NCBI RefSeq assembly: GCF_004210375.1
Contig: NC_134831.1
Location: 46,534,035 to 46,598,034, forward strand
From: Tachypleus tridentatus
Taxonomy: Eukaryota > Arthropoda > Merostomata > Xiphosura > Limulidae
Direction of reading: 5' to 3'
DNA length: 64,000 nt
This document shows positions 12,072-24,345 of this stretch, piece after piece. Numbering within the stretch: position 1 is the stretch's first letter; each line of letters begins with the position of its first letter. The notes under the pieces are model-generated. The model did no database searches and was not told where the DNA came from. It was given only the letters and a program-made list of their open reading frames with translations. The position numbers were made by a program, and so were the translations under genes.

Positions 12072-12571
12072 NNNNNNNNNNNNNNNNNNNNNNNNNNNNN
12101 NNNNNNNNNNNNNNNNNNNNNNNNNNNNNNNNNNNNNNNNNNNNNNNNNNNNNNNNNNNNNNNNNNNNNNNNNNNNNNNNNNNNNNNNNNNNNNNNNNNN
12201 NNNNNNNNNNNNNNNNNNNNNNNNNNNNNNNNNNNNNNNNNNNNNNNNNNNNNNNNNNNNNNNNNNNNNNNNNNNNNNNNNNNNNNNNNNNNNNNNNNNN
12301 NNNNNNNNNNNNNNNNNNNNNNNNNNNNNNNNNNNNNNNNNNNNNNNNNNNNNNNNNNNNNNNNNNNNNNNNNNNNNNNNNNNNNNNNNNNNNNNNNNNN
12401 NNNNNNNNNNNNNNNNNNNNNNNNNNNNNNNNNNNNNNNNNNNNNNNNNNNNNNNNNNNNNNNNNNNNNNNNNNNNNNNNNNNNNNNNNNNNNNNNNNNN
12501 NNNNNNNNNNNNNNNNNNNNNNNNNNNNNNNNNNNNNNNNNNNNNNNNNNNNNNNNNNNNNNNNNNNNNNN
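12072..12571. other. Assembly gap, 500 N
   Basis: Exactly 500 N, a conventional placeholder length, so the true gap size is unknown. Any open frame running through it (12001-12693 on either strand) is an artefact. See the repeat entries for the near-identical flanks. Confidence 0.98.
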
Positions 12572-13031
12572 GAAATCTCGTCTACACAATAGTGATAGTT
12601 CCAAGTGGACGAGCATACCGGAGGACAAAATATGTTAAGGCACTAATCAATATCAGCCCACCGTTGTATATCCTAACCTCAATTCATACCTAACTTCAAA
12701 AATAATATTTTTGCGAAATTAAGTTTCACAAACGTAGAGGCAGAGAACAAGCACTGAAGGCAGTCAAACGTCAGTAAATTCCATTGTGAATCAACCAAAA
12801 TAAAGGTCATTCATGAAATGTATTCGTGATGTATTCACATAGTAATAATTATTACAAATCATCTGGTTGTTTTTGTTGTTTTGTATTAAGCACTAATCTA
12901 CACAATTGCCTATTTGTCCTCAGCCAATAAAGGGTATCGAAACCTCTTTTTACTTGTAAGTCCGAAGACATAGTGTTCTGCCAGTGAGAGGTAAACATCA
13001 ATTAGGTTGACAACTAATATGTAGAAAAAGC

Positions 13032-13316
13032 TTTTGTTTGTTTGTTTCTTTTTGAATTTCGCACAAAGCTACTCTAGGGCTATCTGTGCTAGCTGTCCCT
13101 AATTTAACAGTGTAAGACCAGAGGGAAGGCAGCTAGTCAACACCACCCACTGCCAACTTTTGGGCTACTCTTTTACCAACGAATAGTGGGATTTACCGTC
13201 ACTTTATAACGTCCCCACGGCTGAAAGGGTGAGCATGTTTGGCGCGACGGAAATGCGAACCCGCGACCCTCAGATTATGAGTCGCACGCCTTGATACGCT
13301 TGACTATGCCGGGTCC
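13032..13316 (-). repeat. SINE-1, second assembled copy of 7240-7525
   Basis: Same element with a perfect 11-base target-site duplication gtagaaaaagc (13021-13031 and 13317-13327). Probably the same insertion represented twice. Confidence 0.8.
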
Positions 13317-13834
13317 GTAGAAAAAGCAAGTTGGTAACACCACGATCAAAAATGTCTTTTAAAACATATTGCATAGCAACAAAATTATCGTTTAATATTG
13401 TTGTTAGTCGATGTACTTAAAGTAGAAAATAAAATGTATACATAAAAAATTGAAAGAAAATATTTCTTGATTTATTAATTTATAAGATTTCACGGCATCC
13501 TCATCATGTCCTCTTTTCAACCCCTTCGTGACGTGGAGTGTCACATACAGAGTGTAGATACCCTACGGAATAATTACTGATACATTTTTATAAGAGTTTA
13601 TACAAGTATGGTGAATCTAAGAATTAAAACAATTCGAAGATTTAACGTATCTTGTATTACTCTTGTAGGTTACCTGTGGACGTTAACATGGATGTAGAGA
13701 TGTATATACTTATATGTATGGTGCTTTAATCAATAGATATAAAATAGTTAATGATAGTTTTCATCAAATGGAATGAGAAATTATCTGTTTTTTAAATATT
13801 TTAATTGAGATATTTTCGAAACAACAGTGCTCAC

Positions 13835-13960
13835 CTCGACCACAGTCACCACTGGATGGCCAAACAACAGACAAATCCCAAAGTATCAATCACTCCATAA
13901 GTGATTATCGTTCTTACGAGGCTGTGTTGTATACTCCAGTACGTTACTGCTATCCCAAAA
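13835..13960 (-). pseudogene. Second assembled copy of gene A exon 2
   Basis: Same 126-base exon as 8045-8170, with the same lost acceptor (ttaa) and missing T. Probably a duplicate representation of one locus. Confidence 0.78.
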
Positions 13961-15569
13961 TTAACAGACAAAATATTTTTATTTAACTTGAATAAATACG
14001 ACACTACGAGAACTAATGAGACATTCTCATTAACAAAAATATATATATATTACATGTAGAGCTGTCTTTGAAATCGAAAAATAAAAGATTACTATATCTC
14101 CTATTCCATTTTATCACTTTCATATTTGCTCTTCCAATGCAGTATCATTATTTTAGATTTCCTTCTGTTCCTTTAAATATACAGTATATCTTTGTTCTCC
14201 ACATAAAGCGCCACCATATCTAGTTTTTATACATAATGCCAACATATTTCATAGTCATATATCGCAACGTCATCTTTGTTTTTCTGCTCAAACTATGAAC
14301 TGTTGTCAATGCATTTAAAGACAGTTAATATCATTACCTAAACAAACAAAAACTTCTTTCTGCAGGATTTATTGATGACTTTAGTAGGCTGTCACGTGCT
14401 ATTTCTGGTGCTCTTCTTCTGGTAAAATGGTTATTACTACAAATTAACTTGTATTTTATTTGTGCCTGCTCTTCAGAAAGTTACAAAGTCCTCACAATAC
14501 TTTTTCCTATTTTGTTAATTTCCATACTCCCAATAAATTTCCTGCCTTGCATCGTGTTTTCATTTTCACAGTTGAACAAATATTATATTATCAGCAATCC
14601 ACTACAGTAACGTGTTTTGTTATTAAGTCGGTTTATTAGTATTATTTGAGAGATAATGCTAATTTCAATTTATATAATGATAACAAGTTAATATGGTTCT
14701 TAAACAAACGTTTACTTTTTCCACATTCATTTTCAAGCCTATTTTCAAATACTTTAAATTTTCAACAAGAGGTGTGAAACGAATGTAGGATTAACTTATG
14801 AACGTACTAACTGATCGAGTAACTTAATTAAAAAACAACAACAATAATTCTCAATTCTATCAGTAAATAACTTTTCTATCTCTGAATTAAGTAAACTCAA
14901 TATTCACTGAATTTCTTAAATTTCGAGAAAATAAGAAATCGGAGAAAAAACGTTCATTGAGTAGGGATACAAAATTTATAAATAATACGAATTTCAGTTA
15001 ACAAATAATGCCTGTCCTGCTTCAAGCAATATAACATAATATTAGTGCTATTAATTATTTTAATGAATTAATAAATCGTGTTAATTTAATAATAGGTGCA
15101 TATTGGAATTAAATGTGCACCAGAGATAAAAAGTTAGTTAACATTTGAATACGACTAAACTACATAGATGAACTAAATGATAGAAGGATCATCAAATGAA
15201 CAGGAAACAAAACCAAAGCAAAATAAAAGTAGAATTTTCTATCTCACAAAGCACATGAACTAAGAAGAGAAGAACGTAAAACTTATATTTATTTACCTGA
15301 AATAGATGAAAAGTGACGATTAATTTTCACTTCATAAAACCCAAATACCTAGTAGTAAACCCTCTATTTCAGTAAAAAGGTGTTGTTCTCTTTCAATGAA
15401 AATTCTAATGACGTATCTATATTAATACAAAATTTATTAAGTTTTGTTAATTACAGGTGTATTGTGATTGTATATAATACTATTTACATTCATGAATTAA
15501 ATTGACCTGTTGCCATTGTTTCTATCAGTCATTATTATTATTACATATAAATACAATAATACATCTTAC

Positions 15570-15828
15570 CAAAAAACACAAGAACCAATAATCATACTCC
15601 AGCGACGTCCAATGAGACAACGTAGTTTGCCTCCAAAGTACAACAATGAACATGTAGAGATAAATGCATAGAAAATCCTGCTAGTTTCTTCATATGTTGT
15701 GTCCTTCTTGACTCTTTGTTTTAAGTAAGAAGTGATGTAAGGAGTAATGTTTCCAAACGTTAGTACTGTACCGAGTGCCAGATAAAAGAGGAAACACCAG
15801 CAACTGACACCAAGAATCGAACCTCCAT
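15570..15828 (-). pseudogene. Second assembled copy of gene A exon 1
   Basis: Identical in structure to 9780-10038, including the 1-base deletion. Probably the same locus represented twice because of the unmerged contig overlap. Confidence 0.78.
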
Positions 15829-17219
15829 TCTGCTAATTTTCCATACGAATAAAACTAGTACTTTATAGTTTTAACAAAAGTAGGAAAATATTTATCCATA
15901 GTTATGCACATCGAGGTTATAGAGCATGTAACTAATCAACCATACAACTACAATTGTAAAAAGTGTACTGGTTATTTGGTTTTCAATGTTTGACCATTAC
16001 TTATAGCAATTCTTTAGTATCATAGACACTCCAGTGGCACAGCGGTATGACTGAGGACTCACAGTTCTATGAACCAGGTTTAAATACTTTTGTTTAAACA
16101 AGTTGAGTAAGGTTCACCTCATTTTTTCAGATAATTTTGTTAGAACTCCAGATGAGATCGAAAATTGCGTGATCCAAACACAATATCGAATAATAAGGAA
16201 CGTGCAATACATGATACATCTGGTTTATTATTTTAGTACGTGTAACTATTTAGTGAAACAAAGGTTTAGAATAAATAGAAGCCCAGCATGTATAAAACTG
16301 AAATTAGAAAATTGGTATCTATCAAAAGTAAATTTGGAATATATCAAGTCTTTTTAAACGGTAGATATTTTTTACTTCTTGTAATTAATAAACTAAAAGT
16401 CACTATGAAACGAGATTAAAGAGTAAAATTTGTAATGTTTATACTGTAATAGTACTGAATTACTTTCCGCTACCGCTAAAATATAACAAAAGATATCAAT
16501 TGTAATAGGTGTCTCTTATATGAGTTTGTGGATTTACAAAAATATCTACTTACAGAGTCCAATATTGTATATTTCTTTTAAAAAATATATTTTGGACAAA
16601 AAGTAATAGTTATTTAACCGTCACAGAAAATATGATACATGAAAACTAAGAAATGCTATGACTTCATAGAGAGGGAAACTTTTATAAAATTATTTTTATT
16701 CTTGTATAACAACTGTTCTGTTTGTGTGCATGGGCACAACTTAATAAATATAGATGCATAGGTATAACAAGCTAAAATCTTGCGTTTCAGAACAGATGGT
16801 TTGAAGCAACAGTGTAAGTGTAATCTTTTTTATTGTTTTACAGTTACGGACATAAACAAGACTGGAATGATGTAAGAAATTGTGTATGTATTGAGCTTGT
16901 TGGAAAATTACTTTTCTATACTAACAAAACAATATTTCATATTCCGAGATGACGAGAAAGCCCAATTGGAGAAAAATATATATATGTAAAAACGGCTGGT
17001 ATCGGTAGAGATAGCTCTATGTAGAGAAGCAAACAACGTTTCGACCTCCTTCGACATCGTGAGGTTCATAAAGAAAGATACAGGAAACTGACCCACAGCT
17101 GACCACATGTTTGAAGGGTGTTGTATAATTCAGCGTAGGAATGTAGAGAGTGTTCTAAGATGTGTGATTTTATTTATTAATGTAGGTATAAAGCTGTTCC
17201 TTTATGCTTTCTCCTTCCA

Positions 17220-17887
17220 TGGAACAATTGAGCTCAGGTTTTACAGGATCGTCAAACAGCAGCTGGTAACATTGGTATGTTGGAGAAAGCATCCTTATTA
17301 ACTGAAAGCCTTTGCTTGTGTGGAAATAATGTATCTTTTAGCAGGAAAACGCTGTAATCCATAATGTCCGCAGGACAAAGAACTTTTTATGGCGTATAAC
17401 GTGACTCTTTTAGACCATCGAGCGTGTTCGCCCGATCTAAACCCAATTGAAAATGTTTGGGGGTAGATGGTAAGAGAAGTCTATAGAAATGGATGTCAAT
17501 TTCAAACAGTGCATGAACTTCGTGAAGTCATCTTCACCACTTGGAATAACATTATAGCCAGTTTTCTACTTGATATTTCGACCGTGCCAAAGCGAATGTT
17601 TGAAGTTTTTCGCAATGACTGCCATAAAACTCTCTACTAAGACCACTTGTTGGGCATTTTCTACCTTGTTTAGGATTTCTTTTTGGTATGGTCTTAAACT
17701 TTTGACCAGCTAGTATTTAAGCTTATATCATCGTGTTCACGCTTTCCCGATTCAATTCCATTTTTTTTTTCCCTTTTCTTATTTTCATCTTTTGAAGCTC
17801 TACTCAAATAAGTGGTTGAGTCTCAAAACGCAAAATGCATATTTTGTCTTTATCTTCATTGGCCTTAATATTTTGTCCAGCTGTGTA
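17220..17887 (+). mobile_element. Tc1-like transposase remnant, second copy with right terminus
   Basis: Same element as at 11430. It continues into the right inverted terminus, ggccttaatattttgtcc then agctgtgtata, which ends near 17887. The transposase is degenerate. Confidence 0.75.
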
Positions 17888-17912
17888 TAAATAAATCAAC
17901 TAAACTATATGT

Positions 17913-18178
17913 TTGTTCTGAATGGTCAGGTGGTTGGGACGCTCGACTCCTAATCTGAGGATCGCGGGTTCCACACCGCGTCGCACCAAACATACTCCAC
18001 TTTCCAGCCATCGAGGCGTTATAACGAATCGATCAATCCCACTATTCGTTAGAAAACAGTAGCCCAACAGTTGGCGATGAGTGATCTGTTTTCCCTCTAT
18101 TTTTACTCTGCTAAATTAGAGACGTCTTGCACAGACAGCCCTCGTGTAGCTTTCCTGCACGAAATTCAAAACAAACCA
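17913..18178 (+). repeat. SINE-1, diverged
   Basis: tRNA-like head (tggtcaggtggttgggacgc, B box ggttccacacc), body tcccactattcgttagaaaa and tail cgaaattcaaaacaaacc. The paralogue at 55233-55468 has an internal deletion. It predates duplication. Confidence 0.7.
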
Positions 18179-18299
18179 AAGTGTATATTAATGTATGCTA
18201 GTATCTTAATGTTGAGTTTTAGTGCGCATATCGATAAATTTCAGGACTTGCTAACGATGGTGGTCAAAACGCAAAAAACCCAAGTGCATTACTGAGCTT

Positions 18300-19260
18300 A
18301 AAAAAACAACACATATTGAATATAAAATTTCTTTTAAACTAGCTTTAAATCTACAAGATATATACGTACATATAATTATTTTCTTTTCGAGGTATATACA
18401 AAACAAGATCGTATGTGTCATCATTTGCCTTAATGAAAAATATGTTTCTACATCTAATAATACGGCTACATGACCTTATCTCTATAGCAACACAATTTAA
18501 TTTATAATTTAACCTATTTATAACCCTTTCTGTTTAGTATTTCGTATTGTACGTAAAACATTAAATTTACGATTTTAATATATCAACTCTTTATTTTCTT
18601 CTTGCAAAGGCAAATGGTATTTCTCTGAAAAGATTGTCTTTGTTTATTTTATAACAAAGAACAAAGCCACATTGGTTCTCTCCTCTGTTCACTGTAGGCA
18701 GCTTGTTTCTTATGAATTTCGAGGAAAAGCAACACTAAGGATGTATGCGCTAACCTCCTTCCTTAATTTAGCAATGTAAGACTAGAAGGAAATCAGCTAG
18801 TCATCACCACCCACCCCCAACTCTTAAGCTATTGACTTTATAACACCTCCATGGTGAAAGGGCGAGCATTCGGCATTGTAAGTGCGTAATCTTTCTGCTT
18901 CCCCACTGGGAGGATACCTGAAAACATTTAGTTTCAAAATTAAGCTAGTTTGACTATAGAGGTAAAAATAGTTTGTGTTCAATTACACTCTATTACTTAA
19001 AGATAATCATAAAACGTGAAACAAACTTAAAACTTGTTATCAAAAGAACTGAGAACAAGACAAATTTGTTTCGATATAACGGATTTTATTTGTGTTTATT
19101 AGAACTGTTGAAAGCAGTACTTACTGTTTATTATATTTAACTACTGTCCTGAGGGAAATGACAACGTGTAACTAGCATTTTACCTCACACCACTCACAAA
19201 ATTAAAGATTGAGTGTCACTCTTATTAGACATTAATAGCTTAATGTATAAAAATTATATT
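18300..19260. repeat. AT-rich segment of the tandem unit with a decayed SINE at 18706-18900
   Basis: Colinear with 55570-56450. The SINE relic reads tgaatttcgaggaaaagc and then the body ccacccacccccaactcttaa; its paralogue is at 56088-56235. No gene is seen. Confidence 0.55.
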
Positions 19261-19261
19261 A

Positions 19262-19345
19262 TGTTATAGCATGGATTCGAACGCGGTTAACTAATTTCAA
19301 AACCCGCCGTACTATCAGAAGGCCACCTGCGCCTGTTACTTATTT
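19262..19345 (-). repeat. tRNA-like fragment (SINE head)
   Basis: gattcgaacgcggttaac on the plus strand is a reversed B box, followed by ctatcagaaggccacctgcg. No acceptor stem can be folded with confidence, so a decayed SINE head is preferred over a tRNA gene. Confidence 0.4.
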
Positions 19346-19389
19346 GTCGTCACAAACAACAAATCTTTTCTCTCTGCTATCATATTTTT

Positions 19390-19980
19390 TTAGAGGTCCT
19401 GTCACGCCATGATCACACCGGTCTCCCCGGTAATCGTCTACGGCCTAACGCGAAACCTCACGTCGTTGACAACCAGATCGCAACTATGGTCGCGTCCAGG
19501 ATTCAAATCCTCCGCCGGGACGGTGTTTTATTCAGCCCTCTACGCTCGGTGACTCGAGCAGGAAACAAAAAATCAAAATGAAATGAATCGCTCACAATCA
19601 ATATAACTGATTTAACATTTTGTATCTCAAGACGGCATTTCAATCGAGGGCGCCCAGAAGAGACCTTTTCTTTGCCCTACACGTGATGTAAAATTTAACT
19701 GGGCTGGTGATTGATTATTAATAGCTAAACCGAGAAGATTTAAAGTTAACAAGTTTGTAATGCAATCTGGTGGCAAGGGTCCAATGGTGATCCACAAGAG
19801 GTAAAATATTGTCTCTACCAAAAAAAAACACAAGAGGATAGAGATCTGTAGATCCAAAATCCTCTGAATTTGCTGTCGGGAGAAAGAAACGGGAGTACCA
19901 AAGAAAACCCGCTTTGACTATCAGGGCGCCGAAAAATATACCCTGTCCCTACCCGGAACTTGCTGAAATAGAAAATCAGG
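19390..19980. repeat. GC-richer block, unidentified insertion in unit A
   Basis: Visibly GC-richer than its surroundings, with gccgggacggtg and gggcgcccagaagagacc. It is absent from the gene B unit. Minus-strand open frame 19627-19857 contains WITIGPLPPD and ends APSIEMPS, but I cannot assign a family. A tRNA-like B box (ggattcaaatcct) lies near 19499. It is probably a transposable-element fragment. Confidence 0.4.
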
Positions 19981-20513
19981 GTTAGTAAAGCTTATAACAA
20001 ACACTCTAAAAAAATATACACTGATAAAATACAAATGTTAAGTCTGCACCAGAAGGATAAAAACAAGCAGTTCGTGGATACAAAACTGAGTGATCGATTA
20101 TATCTGTCTCAATGAGTCGTTCTATTTCGGTTTAGGACGATTGTTGTCTTCTTGCGAATCTTGTTTGGGTCTTCTTGCTGAACGTGATGTTGATATATGT
20201 AGCGGTTGATATGTCTGTAGACTTAATGAGCGTGGATTGAATCTGGCATGAAGCTGTCTTTGGTTTGGGTCACTGCTGAAAGGTAACGTCAACGTTGCTC
20301 AGAGTAGTCTTGTTTTTCTTCTTAGCATTAATTAAGTATTGCTGCTTGCAGCAGGGATAATTGGCATACATGAAGATGAAAAGGTTACTGGACGAGAGGT
20401 ACTCTGACTGACAGATTTGATATGTTTAAGAGTAGTTGATCGATTTCTGGGACGTTCGACACTAAAATGAAAATACTTTAGGTACATCTGTGGTTAAGTA
20501 TATAATCATCTAC

Positions 20514-20980
20514 CTATTTATGCTCGGTTACGATTTTAAAAACGTGAGTAGGTAAACCTTTAGTCTTGTTATGGATTCTGTGGGCTGCATGGAGTTTCGT
20601 AGAAGTTGTTGTTTCCTCAGAATGTTGAAGTTCAGCTGGAGTTATAGAGAGATGAAAGTCCTTGATAATAACCGAGTATAAGCTAATGTAACTTTTGTTG
20701 GGAAAGCACTGAACGTTGGTATCACTGTTCCATGGTTTATAGAGATAATCATGGTCATGGAGTGTTGAAGGCTGCATGATAAGCCTCCTCAGCGAAGGAT
20801 TCTAGTTTGTTTTGAGTCAACTGAGACGTTAGGTTTAAACTGGTCGATGAAAGCAATAATATGACGAGGAGAAAAATCTAACGGCAATTTATCAAGAACA
20901 ACCGGGGGTACTGATGATCTTGGCGTCGAAGGAAAGTTGTGCAATGAAGACAACATAACAGAGATGAATTCTCACGTCTT
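20514..20980 (-). pseudogene. Unknown conserved ORF, unit A copy, frameshifted
   Basis: Minus-strand peptide has LDKLPLDFSPRHIIAFIDQ and, after a stop and a 1-base shift near 20785-20795, QPSTLHDHDYLYKPWNS through HAAHRIHNKTKGLP. The gene B unit (57840-58173) conserves LDRLPLDFSP, IIYFIDQ and QPSSLQDHDHLRKP without the shift. Conservation of protein sequence suggests a former exon or retrocopy. I do not recognise the family. Upstream, 20000-20510 has no identified content. Confidence 0.45.
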
Positions 20981-21590
20981 AACGCTTTTGGTACTAGTCG
21001 GACATACGGACAGACAAACGAGCAGAGGTAATGCCAAGAGAATTCTTCATATACTGTATTAATGTAAATTACATAAATGGTCTTATTAAAATTATTCTAC
21101 TCCTGCTTTAACCAATATTTAAATAGGTAATTTAAGTTTAAGGGTTTTTACCCGTAATAATTTAATATTCTGTATTGTTTAAGAATATAAGCTGTCCAAC
21201 TTTCTTAGATATAAACATGGAGCCCAGGTTGTCATCCATTTTATAACTTTTTACGTAATTTTTTGAGCGATGAAGTCAATATGACAGATGAATTGTCACG
21301 CCTGAACACTTCAGTTGCTTGTTGTGAAAATATACAAATAAACGCACAAACACACATTTTCCGTCTAAAGAATATATTGTATTAGTGTAAATTACATGAA
21401 TTGTCTTACTGAAATTATTCTACTCCTGCTTTAACCAATATCTAAATAGGGAATTTAAGTTTACGGGTGTTTAACCATACAAATTTATTATTTTGTATTG
21501 TTTAAGTATGTAAGCAGTCCAACTTTCCAAGGAATACATATCCATCCAAGATTGTCATTAATTTTGTCACTTTTCACGCCATTATTCTTG
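20945..21590. repeat. Direct tandem duplication of about 0.32 kb
   Basis: 20945-21262 and 21265-21590 share ctactcctgctttaaccaat, a gaatttaagttta-like stretch, tctgtattgtttaag and gtccaactttc in the same order. The gene B unit has one copy only (about 58090-58400), so the duplication is specific to unit A. Confidence 0.65.
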
Positions 21591-22670
21591 TTTCAATATT
21601 TTGCAGCTCTGCTAACTGATATAAACGGATATGTAGGATTCAGATATCCATTTTTATATATTTAAATATACGTACATTGTCATATTCCTCTCACATATTA
21701 GTTGCCTTGGTATCAGTTTTTGTTTAAATAACCGTAATCATTTTAAATTATATTTTCTGTGACTGTTAATTTAGAGTTGGTTATAAAGTGGTTAAGCGTG
21801 ATAAAAAGAGAAAAAGTTCAGATGAAAGTTAATTAAAGAATTAAAGGATTTTTGAGGTTAGAAATAAATAATCATGAAAAGTTATTTTGTAACAACAAGG
21901 AAATCTTTACAGGTAGAAATGTTCGAAACTCAATAGAGACGATTACACTTACTGTTTTGGATAGTTTTAACAGAAAAAAATACAATTTCTATCTTTCGTG
22001 CAAACGACAACTGGAAGTAAAAGTCACATCAGTACGAAATATAAAAATTAAAAGAACTACATAATGTTTTATACTTTACATAATGTTTTATTGTAATACA
22101 CAAGTAGATACTGCATAAAAACAACCATTTACTATTGAAAAGTTTTCTGGTAGTGATAAAAACAAATTATAAGATTGTATAATACTCTATAGGATATTTG
22201 ATTTGACATTTGATTTATTTCCTTTGTAACTGGGTTGAAAATTTCATGATATCTTAAAAATGAATTAGATCAGCTCACCTATACCCGCCATCAGTACCCG
22301 ATGAATGCAAAGGCCACCCGAATAAAGAGATTGCGGTTCGTGAATCGAGAAGAATAGAGGCAAGAGTTAATTATTTGTATCATTATTCCAAAATATTACC
22401 AGAACTCCACATTAATCCAGTAGTGCAACCACGAGTATCAAAATCTGGTTTTTAGCGTCTTGAGTCCACAGACTAACCGTTGATTTTTGGAAGGAATACG
22501 TATTTTATAATTTATCTTTCTTTCTGACTATAAGATTTCAGAAAAGAATCGCAGATATGGCGAAAACAAGGCTGCCGCTCTAAATATGCGGATGTGTGCT
22601 TAAAATTATTTTAAACCATAGATGAATGATTAATACTCTTTCGCCGTGTTTAGAAGTCTGTAGGCTTATA
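21591..22670. repeat. Segmental duplication block, no gene seen
   Basis: Colinear with 58400-59350, e.g. agctctgctaactgatata and tactttacataatgtttt. Open frame 21852-22064 is not preserved in the paralogue (58660-58870), so it is not reported as a gene. Confidence 0.55.
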
Positions 22671-24345
22671 ACCCTCAAAATAAAATATTCATACCCGATG
22701 TGGGCGGAGAATAGATAGCCCATTCTGTCGGTTTGAGCTTTAGAACACTAAAAACTAAGGATCCAACAATAAACCCTTGCCATCTGTAGATATTTTAAGA
22801 AACTACAGAATAACAACTCTTTTTCTTAGATAAAACATTAGAGCGAAATATCTGAAAATAGTTGAATTGTTTTTTCGCTAAAAGACAAAATTCATACATG
22901 TACAGTTTCTGATAAAACCAAACACTGAAATACATCAGGATATACCATGACTGGGTTTTATCTGTCTCTTTCGTTTTTGTTTCTTTTTCATAGTTGGTTT
23001 AATTTAAACACAGTTTCGTCTAAACTATGTTATACTTTGTGTTTCCTTTCCACTATCTTTTCCATATTAACATACTCTTGTTTATTTAATTTTTTTACTT
23101 TGATAACACAAATGAAAAAATAATTTCTCAGACTACTTAATGCATCAGAAACCTTTAAACGTATTACCTATTACTAGTGTTGGACGAGATGCCTCGTCAG
23201 CACCTGAGATGGCAGTTCTTATGTGATTAACTATAATATATTCTCCTATGCTTTAAACTATGAGTTTTTATAATTTCTATAACCCGAAAAGTATCTAATT
23301 GTTAATAGCACGGGAATTATCAGTGTCGTTATATGGAAGCTCTTTCATCTAATTTCCCAGTTTTGTTAAACCGAAATCAGTTTTCCAGCACTTAATATTT
23401 ATCATTTGCACTTGCAATTTTAATTTTTCACATAATCATTTCTTCAGCTGTTATTATCTCCAATGCTATACAGACATTTATATCTAGAGATAAGGGTTGC
23501 CCAACAGCATGTTAACAAGTTTTGTGCGTGTATGTACAGGTGGTTCAAAATTCAAACCTTTTGCATAAACATCAAGTTAAAAATACGTTAATGAATTCTA
23601 TAGAATTAAAACATTTTTGAATTCAGTCTTTTTACCTCTGTTAAGATTAGAACTTAAGAAATTGTTAATGAAGACACCAATAGATTTAAACGACGGAACT
23701 TCTACATTTTGAAATTAAAAACATTATATCCTTTTGAACTGAACCAATATTTTAATAATTGTACTGCTTTGAATTTCAATAATGATTAGTTTATTGCTAA
23801 TATATTTTCGATATAAATTTTAATAAATGTAAGAAAACTAAAGATGAAGGAAGTAATAAATTAATATTGGTTGATTTATTAGAATTTTGCCGTAACTTGA
23901 ATAATATTTTTCATACTAGTACTTGTGTAATATAATTAATTTTTAAAAAGATTTATGAACTTAATTTTTCCAAAATATAAACATTGATAACTGTAATAAG
24001 TTTGTTTTTTTTATTTTGGACAAGATAATGCAAAACCTTTCTTGTAGATGTTATAAAATATCTTTTAAAAGTCAATGGTTTGCCAAGTTAAGAAAAGGAG
24101 AAACTACAAATCAAACCTTCATATTTGGTAATTAATTTTAGACACAAAGTATTCAGTGAGTTCCAGATTTCTAAAATTATTTATCAAACTATAAAAAATA
24201 ATATAATTTCTTGGAAAAATTTAAAACCTACCATCAGTTATAAATACGATGTTCCAAGTGGTCCACCAATATATAATGTACAGTGATAGCCAATGTATCT
24301 CAACTACAATGTTGTTCTTTCTTCTGCAATTACCTCCAAAACCTA
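22671..24345. repeat. Segmental duplication, upstream end of unit A
   Basis: Matches 1-1500 and 59365-60260. It begins aaccctcaaaataaaatatt. It contains conserved segment copy 2. No complete gene. Confidence 0.7.
24240..24320 (-). other. Conserved terminal-exon-like segment, copy 2
   Basis: Minus-strand frame reads RYIGYHCTLYIGGPLGTSYL then TAA. A TAG lies three codons upstream of this stretch, so this copy looks broken. Confidence 0.33.

Larger units (their letters stand above)
12572..17862. repeat. Right copy of the 5.29-kb near-identical duplication abutting the gap
   Basis: Begins exactly at the end of the N run with the sequence found at 6780, and continues past the left copy's end into unique sequence at 17863. 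This pattern is expected if the right contig overlaps the end of the left contig and the overlap was not merged. Differences are at the level of alleles or base-call errors. Confidence 0.92.

Noticed and set aside
12001-12693. Long open frames on both strands across the N run
   Set aside because: They exist only because N codons are not stops; no real coding evidence.
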